This document shows positions 30,186-37,310 of a stretch of DNA of 41,964 nt, piece after piece. The notes below the pieces were generated by a model. The model saw only the letters and a list, made by a program, of their open reading frames with translations, did no database searches and was not told the DNA's origin. Position 1 is the stretch's first letter; each line of letters opens with the position of its first letter. This DNA comes from Pseudarthrobacter polychromogenes (GTDB taxonomy: Bacteria; Actinomycetota; Actinomycetes; Actinomycetales; Micrococcaceae). The position numbers were made by a program, and so were the translations under genes. The stretch is from assembly GCF_014644495.1 (NCBI RefSeq), contig NZ_BMKU01000019.1, forward strand, positions 1 through 41,964, written 5' to 3'.

Positions 30186-31166
30186 ATGGGCATTGCCTTC
30201 GCGGTGCCGTACCGGCCACCGGCAGCACCGGGCCGGGCGTATCGGGGTCTGGACCTCACATGGACGGGCTGGGACGGCAGCGAATGGCCTCTGACTCGCC
30301 CGGCCTCAGGATTGTTCCTGAGACCGGGCGTTAGGGGCCTGCACCTGCCTGAGTTTGAGAGGCAGTCCAGCTCGTCGCCTATGGTCGCCGGTTCCCGCCA
30401 TCTGGGAACCGTGACCAAGGACCGCGACGTCTTCTGGCCCCTCTACCTCTACAATGACTCCGGCTCGGATGGGTTCGTGGCGAGGGACCGCCTCTTCTGG
30501 GGCAGCCTCGATCCGGACATGGAGGGAACGTGGACCGCCAAGGTTCCCGGTAGGGGGCAGCGCACTCTGGCGCTCCGCCTGTCGGGATCCGACGACGACA
30601 TGCAGCACGATCCGATCCAGCGGGGCTGGGCGCAGTACGCCATCAATCTGCTGGCGGACAAGCCGCTGTGGGTGGGCGAAACAATCCGTAGGTCATGGAG
30701 CCAGAGCGACCTGCGGAATTACTACGTCACTGAGGAAGACCGGATCACGTACGGCTACCCGCCCGACGTAATCCACTACCTCTCATCGGGCGGCAAGCTC
30801 GGCACCGCAGCCATCACCAATGATGGCGACGTGCCGGCCTACGCAGTGTGGACAGTAATCGGCCACACCACCGACGTCTCCTTCGGCGTCGGAGGCAGGC
30901 AGATCAAAGTCCCATTCGAAATCCCGGCCGGATACGCGGTCCAATTCGACACTGACCCCACCGATGGCCAAGTGCTCTGGTACGGCGAATGGGACAACGT
31001 CGCCAAGGCCATCAAGTCCCCCGTGGACCGAACCAAGGAAATGGACCCGACGTCGGCCGTCAGCGTCTCCATCCCCCGGGGGCAGAACCGCCCGCTCACC
31101 ATCACGATGACAGGGACCGGAACGGTAATGGCTGAGGTGCGGAACAAGTATCGGAGGGCGTGGTAA
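30186..31166 (+). CDS. Distal tail protein (Dit-like minor tail protein)
   Basis: This 326-aa protein is the first after the tape measure, where the distal tail hub is encoded. ATG 30186 has AGGGGG upstream. It has a beta-rich N-terminal half (LYLYNDSGSDGFVARDRLFW) and a galectin-like C-terminal half (TNDGDVPAYAVWTVIGHTTD), matching siphoviral Dit/minor tail proteins. It ends directly before the Gp37-like gene. Confidence 0.8.
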   Translation: MGIAFAVPYRPPAAPGRAYRGLDLTWTGWDGSEWPLTRPASGLFLRPGVRGLHLPEFERQSSSSPMVAGSRHLGTVTKDRDVFWPLYLYNDSGSDGFVARDRLFWGSLDPDMEGTWTAKVPGRGQRTLALRLSGSDDDMQHDPIQRGWAQYAINLLADKPLWVGETIRRSWSQSDLRNYYVTEEDRITYGYPPDVIHYLSSGGKLGTAAITNDGDVPAYAVWTVIGHTTDVSFGVGGRQIKVPFEIPAGYAVQFDTDPTDGQVLWYGEWDNVAKAIKSPVDRTKEMDPTSAVSVSIPRGQNRPLTITMTGTGTVMAEVRNKYRRAW

Positions 31167-32279
31167 ATGGACCCGGAGATCCCCTACGAGATCCTCGTTT
31201 ACGACAGGGCCTTCGACTTCGTGGGCTGGGTGGGGCGGCCTCTGGACGTCAAGCCCGTAATCCGGCACAACGTCAAGTCCACCGCCACCTTCCGGATAGA
31301 CGCCGACCATAAACGCGCTGCAGATCTGAAGGCGCCAGGCGCTCGCGTGATGATCTACAAGCACGGTCGCTTCGAGATGTCGGGGCCGGTCAGGCGTGTT
31401 GGCGGACCGTTCACCCTCGGGCCGGACCTGACCTTCACCGTTGAGAGCGACTTCCGGGTGGTCAACAACTGGCTCGGCTGGCCCGTGCCGGGGGCTCCCA
31501 TCAACGGCGGGCAGACCGTCGAGTACCGGACCATCACCGGCCCCGCCGAGACCGTAGTGAAAACGGTGATGGCTGAGAACGCTGCACGGCTGGGGTACCC
31601 GCTCACTGTGGCGGTGGACCAAGGCCGCGGCGCCGTCGGAACCTACAGCTTCCGATTCCACCCCATCTATGACCGGCTGTTCCCAGCAGTCGACCAGGCG
31701 GGAATCGGAGTCACCGTCCGGATGGAAGGCAAGGCACTGCTGCTCGACTGCTACGAGCCTCGCGACTACGAGCACCGCCTCTCACCCGAGGACGGGACAG
31801 TGGTGGGTGGCACGTTCTCACTCACCGCGCCCAGCACCACACGAGTAGTGGTCGGCGGCCAGGGCGAAGGCGTCCTACGCGAGTTCCGCGCATTCTCGGA
31901 TCCCGCACGGGAAACCGACTGGAACGACATCATCGAGACCCTGCAGGACGCCCGGGACACGGCAGAAGGCGATATCTACCAAGCACGAGCGGACGAGGCG
32001 CTCGCCGCGGGAGCTGCCATGGCAGGCCTCTCCCTGGAGCTGTCCGAAACCAAGCACTTCCGCTACGGCGGCGAGGGACTCCGCGTGGGCGACAGGGTGA
32101 CCGCCGAGATTGACGGCCAGCTCTTCACCGACGTCCTGCGTGAGGTCCACCTCTCGTGGGACAAGACCGGAGACGTAGCAACCCCGGTGCTGGGAGAACG
32201 CAGCGATGACACCGATACGCGACTAGCGAAGAAACTCCGCGCTCTGGAGCGCGGCGACACAGACAGGATGGCCCGCTGA
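31167..32279 (+). CDS. Tail protein, Gp37-like (Tal-like baseplate hub)
   Basis: This 370-aa protein resembles the ReqiPepy6 Gp37-like family of actinophage tail proteins: YEILVYDRAFDFVGWVGRPL at the N-terminus, FRIDADHKRAADLKAPGARV, and a C-terminal 'GLRVGDRVTAEIDGQLFTDV'. These act as hub/tail-associated proteins. ATG 31167 starts directly after the previous stop; the next gene shares its stop (TGATG). Confidence 0.85.
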   Translation: MDPEIPYEILVYDRAFDFVGWVGRPLDVKPVIRHNVKSTATFRIDADHKRAADLKAPGARVMIYKHGRFEMSGPVRRVGGPFTLGPDLTFTVESDFRVVNNWLGWPVPGAPINGGQTVEYRTITGPAETVVKTVMAENAARLGYPLTVAVDQGRGAVGTYSFRFHPIYDRLFPAVDQAGIGVTVRMEGKALLLDCYEPRDYEHRLSPEDGTVVGGTFSLTAPSTTRVVVGGQGEGVLREFRAFSDPARETDWNDIIETLQDARDTAEGDIYQARADEALAAGAAMAGLSLELSETKHFRYGGEGLRVGDRVTAEIDGQLFTDVLREVHLSWDKTGDVATPVLGERSDDTDTRLAKKLRALERGDTDRMAR

Positions 32280-33190
32280 TGCCTTTGATTAGCACGTACT
32301 ACGACGGCCCGGTAACTGAGTCAGACCGCGCCCAGAACCCCGCGGGCCGGATCGAGTATGGCGTCTACGGGAATGAGGACTTCAGGGTCACGGCGCATCC
32401 CTCTATCCCTTACGCGGTGCTGGTGAAAAAGGGACGGGCACACGGCCACGGCGTCACAGACGAAGCAGAGATTGACCAAGTGGTGAACTGCCCGCCATTG
32501 GCGTCCGGGGTCCGCTGGGACCTCATCGTAATTCGCCGCAACTGGCAGCCAGAGCTTGGAGGCCCATCGACGTTTGCAGTCATCGACGTCGGAACTAATC
32601 CGGTCATCCCGGATGCACCTACACGCAAGGTAGGGCCAGGCGTAGAGGATGACCAGCCCATCGCCCTCGTGAGATGGCAGGGCGGCACGTCCGCACCCAT
32701 GGAGATCCGCGACCTAAGGGTGTGGTCCAACAACGGGGGCATGTTCGCCGTGGATCCGCTCGCGCGACAATACCTCAACAAGATCGGTACGAAGGTCAAG
32801 ATCGCTGGCGAGGTCTGGTCATACGAGCGGCTCTCGGCCACTGAAGCAGACTGGGTCAACGAGGACGGCTCGGGCCCTTGGGTTGAGCTAACCCTTGAAC
32901 AAGGCTGGGCCAACAACGGAGCCAGCCGTGCAAGGGCCCGAACCATGGGCCGAGGATCATTCATCCAAGTCCAAGCCGACGTACGCTACACCGGCTCAAC
33001 GATCTACGAAGGCTGGATCATCGCGAAGTTCCCCGGCGGCATGATCCCCAAGGAACATACCTTCGTGCCAGGGACCACGAACGGCTATCGCTCCGGCGCG
33101 GTCTATTCCGTGTACGCAGGCGGAATCGCCGTCGGTCCATTCCCTCTCGGAACTGTCTGCCAGCTAGGCGGGGTCGGGGTCCTGAAATGA
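32279..33190 (+). CDS. Minor tail protein (303 aa)
   Basis: ATG 32279 overlaps the previous stop. The N-terminus (ISTYYDGPVTESDRAQNPAG) and middle (VNCPPLASGVRWDLIVIRRN) are typical of actinophage minor tail proteins that build the baseplate rim. The C-terminal third is beta-rich with Gly/Tyr (TGSTIYEGWIIAKFPGG), like carbohydrate-contacting tail domains. The exact role is not known. Confidence 0.75.
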   Translation: MPLISTYYDGPVTESDRAQNPAGRIEYGVYGNEDFRVTAHPSIPYAVLVKKGRAHGHGVTDEAEIDQVVNCPPLASGVRWDLIVIRRNWQPELGGPSTFAVIDVGTNPVIPDAPTRKVGPGVEDDQPIALVRWQGGTSAPMEIRDLRVWSNNGGMFAVDPLARQYLNKIGTKVKIAGEVWSYERLSATEADWVNEDGSGPWVELTLEQGWANNGASRARARTMGRGSFIQVQADVRYTGSTIYEGWIIAKFPGGMIPKEHTFVPGTTNGYRSGAVYSVYAGGIAVGPFPLGTVCQLGGVGVLK

Positions 33191-33663
33191 ACAAGCGCGA
33201 AACCTTGATACGGGCACTCGGGCGACTGACCAGAGTGGACTGGGCCTTCCTCCACTTCAAGGCTGCCATCGGGATCATGCTGATGATCCCGCTAAGCCAG
33301 CTCGGCTCCATACAGAACGCGACAACCGCATGGTTCATCGTCGCCTGGCTGGCCGTCACGCTTATCGGATTCTGGGTCAGCGTTGTGGGGCTGGTGCTTT
33401 CGGCCCAGCAACACGAGACCCGCCGCCGCGGCTTTCGGGTGGAGATGACCGGGCTATCTCTCATGCTCGCCGGACCGCTTGTCTTCATCGGCGTCCAAGC
33501 CGGCATCTGGATAGATACCGGCCAAGACAAGGGAACGGCCATTGCTCTCTGCTACGTCATCGCCTCGGCCATCCTGGCACGCATGGTGATGATCAAGAGC
33601 GCAGCCAAATCCCGGACAGTGATCTACCGGTACCTGGAGAAGACGGAGGACCCGGGTGACTGA
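33187..33663 (+). CDS. Four-helix membrane protein (158 aa)
   Basis: ATG 33187 overlaps the previous stop by ATGA. Hydrophobic segments lie at about residues 25-42 (AAIGIMLMIPLSQLG), 47-73 (AWFIVAWLAVTLIGFWVSVV), 87-107 (LSLMLAGPLVFIGVQAGI) and 113-133 (GTAIALCYVIASAILARMVM). The loop between helices 2 and 3 is Arg-rich. Position ahead of lysis genes could mean a lysis or superinfection-exclusion role; neither is shown. Confidence 0.7.
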   Translation: MNKRETLIRALGRLTRVDWAFLHFKAAIGIMLMIPLSQLGSIQNATTAWFIVAWLAVTLIGFWVSVVGLVLSAQQHETRRRGFRVEMTGLSLMLAGPLVFIGVQAGIWIDTGQDKGTAIALCYVIASAILARMVMIKSAAKSRTVIYRYLEKTEDPGD

Positions 33664-34063
33664 GGCCGATCTGCCCATGCCATTGCCACTGCTGCTGGGG
33701 CTAGTGGGCTTGGCAAGTGCAGTCATAACCGCAGCGCTCTCGGCCCTAAGCAAAAAGTGGCGGACCCCGGCCGACGACCGGGAGGACCGCAAGATCGGGA
33801 TCGAGGCGGACGAACGGCTCCTCGCCCGGTTCGAGAAGCTCTTGGAGGAGCGGGACAAACGCATCGACGGGCTCGTCGCCGAGGTCAAGGAAGTACGCGC
33901 GATCGCGGAAAAGGCAGCCAACGCCAACCGCATCCTCATCGACTGGATCTATGCCGCGGTCCGAGTCGTCCGAGAGCTAGGCGGAATCGACCTCCTGCCC
34001 GAGCCACCCGAGGGAGTAGTGATCGCAGACCACCCCTCGAACCTGTCCCGTAACAAGGACTAA
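33656..34063 (+). CDS. Membrane-anchored coiled-coil protein (135 aa)
   Basis: GTG 33656 overlaps the previous gene. One N-terminal membrane segment (residues about 8-30, PLPLLLGLVGLASAVITAAL) is followed by a long charged coiled coil (RLLARFEKLLEERDKRIDGL and on through VAEVKEVRAIAEKAANANR). This resembles DUF2746-type phage membrane proteins seen near lysis genes. A terminator follows. Confidence 0.72.
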   Translation: MTEADLPMPLPLLLGLVGLASAVITAALSALSKKWRTPADDREDRKIGIEADERLLARFEKLLEERDKRIDGLVAEVKEVRAIAEKAANANRILIDWIYAAVRVVRELGGIDLLPEPPEGVVIADHPSNLSRNKD

Positions 34064-34078
34064 CACCAACCACCCCTG

Positions 34079-34106
34079 AAAGGCCCCGGAAAACTCCGGG
34101 GCCTTT
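34079..34106 (+). terminator. Terminator between the membrane protein and the endolysin
   Basis: An 11-bp perfect stem (34079-34089 with 34096-34106) with a 6-nt loop ends in TTT. It separates the tail/membrane block from the endolysin, so lysis genes may be driven by readthrough or by an unrecognised promoter in the short gap to 34131. Confidence 0.8.
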
Positions 34107-34130
34107 CTCATGCCCGGAAGGGGAACCGCC

Positions 34131-35804
34131 ATGTCTTACACCCGACCAGTAGCAGACGCCATCACCCAAGGATTCGGCGAAGGCAAACAACTCAGCTGGC
34201 AGCTCGGCACCGGCCACCTCGGCACGGATTTCGGCTGCAACATCGGCACCGACGTCAGGACAGTAGCCCCCGGCACCATCCTCTGGAGCAACTGGGGAAC
34301 GGCGCTCGCCGATCGGAGCTGGGAAGCCCGTTGGTACCTCGTACCGCAGAACGCCGGCATCGTCGTCGTGATCGACCACGGCACCCACATCAGCATCTAC
34401 GGCCACCTCAACGACTCCTACTTCGAGCCCGGCGACTGGGTGGACGCGGGGACCGTCATCGGCCGCTCGGGCAGCACCGGCCTCAGCACGGGCCCCCACC
34501 TCCATCTGGAGATGATCCCGAAGCCGGTCAACTACCAGGACGGCATGTACGGCCGCCGAGACCCCATCGCCGTCATTGCAGCCAACGCCCTCCAGCAGCA
34601 GGTACAGCAGCCAGCTGCACCCGCCGTCAGCAGCACCCTGGTCGGCATTGACATCAGCAACCACCAGCGCGGCATCTCCGTCGGGGCAACCGGCGCCCAG
34701 TTCGCCATCGTGAAGGCCTCCGAAGGCGTCGGCTGGGCAGACCCCCAGCTCGCTGCGAACGTGGCCTCCGTCCGCTCCGCAGGCATCCCGCTCGGCTTCT
34801 ACCACTTCTCGCGGTTCTTCGCCCAGTCGGGCAACACCCCCGAGGCGGAAGCGGACAGCTTCCTGCAGATCATCGCCCCGCACCTCAGCGACGGCGACCT
34901 CGTGGTGCTGGATCTCGAAAGCGACAACCAGTCACCCGACGTCGCCAAGGTCTTCCTCGACCGGGTATCGGCCGCCACAGGCCGGAAGTGCCTGCTCTAC
35001 ATCAACCTCAGCACCACCCAAGCAGGCGGCTGGGACGCAGTGAAGAGCACGTACCCGCTGTGGCTCGCCTGGTACCCCACCAGCTCCCCGGTCGCATGGT
35101 CTCCGGTCGCCAGCCTCCCAAACCTTCCCGGGTGGACGGTGGCCATGTGGCAGCACGCCCAGTCGGGCAGGCTCGCAGGGTGGGACGGAGACCTCGACGT
35201 CAACGTCTTCTACGGCGATAGTGCAGCGTGGGCCGAGCTGGCCGGCGGGCGCGGGTTCTACCCGGTAGCACCGGCATCCACAAGCGTCCCCGCGGCGCCC
35301 GTCGTCCGCTCGGATCTGCTCATCGTGGAAGCAGGGGACACGTTCTCCGGCATCGCCGCCGCGTGGGGCTTCGACCTCGGCGCATTCAAGGCAGCGAACC
35401 CCGGTCTCAACTATGACCGGATCTTCCCCGGCGATCTGCTCAAGGTTCCGGCCGGGACCGCCGCTCCTCGGCAGGTGATTGGTGCGCCTGCTCAGTGCAT
35501 CGTCGATCCCGGCGACACTCTGTCCGGTATCGCAGCACAGTTCGGCGTGGACCTCGACGGACTCATCGCGCTGAACGGCATTGCCAACCCGGACCGGATC
35601 TTCCCGGGGCAGGTCCTGAACCTTCCAGGCGGCGGGGCGGCGGCCCCGGTTCCGGCGGCAGTTAGCCAGTGCATCGTCGATCCCGGCGACACGCTTTCCG
35701 GGATCGCGGTCCAGTACGGAGTCCCTCTGGATCAGATCCTCCGGGCCAACCCCGGCATCAACCCGGACCTGATCCACCCCGGTCAGGTCATCAACCTCGG
35801 ATAG
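34131..35804 (+). CDS. Modular endolysin: M23 peptidase + GH25 muramidase + three LysM
   Basis: This 557-aa enzyme degrades host peptidoglycan at lysis. Residues 1-150 form an M23 endopeptidase with H29 and D33 (HLGTD) and H123-x-H125 (GPHLHL). Residues about 170-370 form a GH25 lysozyme (GIDISNHQRG, VKASEG, and the catalytic D261-x-E263 in VVLDLES). Three LysM repeats follow (from about 397, 455 and 513), with the last two sharing a 26-bp identical start at the DNA level. ATG 34131 has GGAAGGGGA 6 nt upstream. No signal peptide is seen; the holin follows. Confidence 0.96.
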   Translation: MSYTRPVADAITQGFGEGKQLSWQLGTGHLGTDFGCNIGTDVRTVAPGTILWSNWGTALADRSWEARWYLVPQNAGIVVVIDHGTHISIYGHLNDSYFEPGDWVDAGTVIGRSGSTGLSTGPHLHLEMIPKPVNYQDGMYGRRDPIAVIAANALQQQVQQPAAPAVSSTLVGIDISNHQRGISVGATGAQFAIVKASEGVGWADPQLAANVASVRSAGIPLGFYHFSRFFAQSGNTPEAEADSFLQIIAPHLSDGDLVVLDLESDNQSPDVAKVFLDRVSAATGRKCLLYINLSTTQAGGWDAVKSTYPLWLAWYPTSSPVAWSPVASLPNLPGWTVAMWQHAQSGRLAGWDGDLDVNVFYGDSAAWAELAGGRGFYPVAPASTSVPAAPVVRSDLLIVEAGDTFSGIAAAWGFDLGAFKAANPGLNYDRIFPGDLLKVPAGTAAPRQVIGAPAQCIVDPGDTLSGIAAQFGVDLDGLIALNGIANPDRIFPGQVLNLPGGGAAAPVPAAVSQCIVDPGDTLSGIAVQYGVPLDQILRANPGINPDLIHPGQVINLG

Positions 35805-35814
35805 GAGACCCAGA

Positions 35815-36099
35815 ATGGGCAAGTACGAAGCCGCCACGGACAAGCCATGGTGGGCGCTGCACACCGACGCACTGGTCCGGGCTTGGCGCACCCTCTACAC
35901 CGGCTTCATCCTCGATGCCCTCGTCCTCATCGGCGGGGGCATCGCCAACCTCATGCTTGAGCACGAGGTCACCACTGAGGCTTTCTGGATCAGCCTGCTG
36001 ATCCTCGTCACCAAGTCCTTCCTGACCGCGCTGGGATCCTACCTGCTCCGGCTGAAGGTAACGCCCAAGAACCTAAAGGAGGCGGCCACAGGTGACTGA
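35815..36099 (+). CDS. Holin
   Basis: This 94-aa protein has two likely transmembrane helices, about residues 28-48 (TGFILDALVLIGGGIANLML) and 57-80 (AFWISLLILVTKSFLTALGS), with polar ends. Small membrane proteins next to the endolysin are holins, which open the membrane for lysin release. ATG 35815 has AGGAGA upstream. It overlaps the next gene by 8 nt. Confidence 0.82.
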   Translation: MGKYEAATDKPWWALHTDALVRAWRTLYTGFILDALVLIGGGIANLMLEHEVTTEAFWISLLILVTKSFLTALGSYLLRLKVTPKNLKEAATGD

Positions 36100-36682
36100 C
36101 TACCTCTACGACCTGGACATCTGCTTTGACCCGGACAACCCCAACAACATTGTCCGCGGGGGTCTCATCGAGATCTATGACGCCAACGATTTGGAGGGCA
36201 CCGCTCTCCTCGCGCTGAAGGACACCTCTGGGAACCCGATCCCAAACCCCATGATGTCCAACGAATACGGCGTCATCGGCCGCCGCATCGCCCCAGTGCC
36301 CCAGTGCCTGTGGAAGTCCGGACAATTCTCCGGTGTCTTCAACTCCTACAAAGGCCTTCGGGATGAAGCTATTGCGGCAAGGGCAGCAGCCGAAGAGGCC
36401 CGCAACTTCGCCGAAGCAGCCGGCACCGGAGCGGCCGAGGCAGCTACGGCCCAGTTGGAGACAGCGAAGACTGCGGCAACCGGCGCCGCCGCATCAGCTG
36501 CAACGGCGCTCGCCGAAGCAGCGGCGGCAAGGACAGCTGCTGAAAACGCCGCCGCCGCAGCAAGTGGCGGAGGCGTGGCGATCAAGCCAACGGACCCAGA
36601 TGTACTCATCGTCAGCACGAAAAACGACGGAACCGTGGTCATCAAACCATCCGATTCCGATGTACTAACCATCACAACCTAA
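36092..36682 (+). CDS. Tail fibre-like protein with Ala-rich coiled coil (196 aa)
   Basis: GTG 36092 has AGGAGG upstream. The N-terminal domain (residues 1-95, DYLYDLDICFDPDNPNN onward) resembles baseplate-attaching minor tail proteins. An alanine-rich coiled coil (about 98-160, with EAATAQLETAKTAATGAAAS) follows, and the end carries two copies of a short repeat, IKPTDPDVLIVS and IKPSDSDVLTIT. The whole looks like a tail fibre stalk. Confidence 0.72.
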   Translation: MTDYLYDLDICFDPDNPNNIVRGGLIEIYDANDLEGTALLALKDTSGNPIPNPMMSNEYGVIGRRIAPVPQCLWKSGQFSGVFNSYKGLRDEAIAARAAAEEARNFAEAAGTGAAEAATAQLETAKTAATGAAASAATALAEAAAARTAAENAAAAASGGGVAIKPTDPDVLIVSTKNDGTVVIKPSDSDVLTITT

Positions 36683-36695
36683 GGAGCCCGCCAGT

Positions 36696-37310
36696 ATGGC
36701 AACTCGTGATGTACCCACCCTTGATAGCTCCGGCCGGATGTATGCCAAGCACCTGCCTCAGCGAGTCGCTGAGGCAACCCAGTTTCAGGGTTACATCGAC
36801 CCGCTGAACCGGGACGTACTCCAGCTTTCGTATTACGACACCAACGCTGCAGACCTCGTCGGGGATACGGTACTCGCCGACATCCCCGCCGTGGACCCTG
36901 CCCAAGCAGTCCTGACGTCACTGCGCACGGTGGTGCTAAAGGACGGCAAGGTACCGGCGGCAGTCCTGCCGGCGGTAACCGGCGGCACTGGCGGTTCAGT
37001 CTCCGGGACGTCGCGTAAGGATCTCGTCCTCGGAGCGGGGTTCACCAAGCCATCGTGGGGTCGCCAGCCGAGTTTCACTGTGCTCCTCGGCGAGGCGCAC
37101 CTCGCCGGGCACTTAGCCCCCGGGACATCAGATTTCATCGTGGGGGCTGTGATCGCCACAGGCGGCACTTGGGCGGCGGGTATCAAAGCCATAGCCGCCA
37201 CTGATACCGGCCGCGTCCTTCTGCGGTCCACCGCCACCACACTCGAAATCGACTCGATCCTCACGGGCTCGGCCCCGGCGTGGTTGTCTCTGGACGGGGT
37301 GATTGTGTGA
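36696..37310 (+). CDS. Minor tail protein (204 aa)
   Basis: ATG 36696 has AAGGAG upstream. The N-terminus (TRDVPTLDSSGRMYAKHLPQ) is typical of tail fibres/minor tail proteins that attach to the baseplate; a C-terminal beta domain follows a Gly-rich linker (VTGGTGGSVSGTSR). It ends in a GTGTGA junction with the rhamnosidase-like gene, so the two are coupled and possibly form one assembly. Confidence 0.75.
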   Translation: MATRDVPTLDSSGRMYAKHLPQRVAEATQFQGYIDPLNRDVLQLSYYDTNAADLVGDTVLADIPAVDPAQAVLTSLRTVVLKDGKVPAAVLPAVTGGTGGSVSGTSRKDLVLGAGFTKPSWGRQPSFTVLLGEAHLAGHLAPGTSDFIVGAVIATGGTWAAGIKAIAATDTGRVLLRSTATTLEIDSILTGSAPAWLSLDGVIV

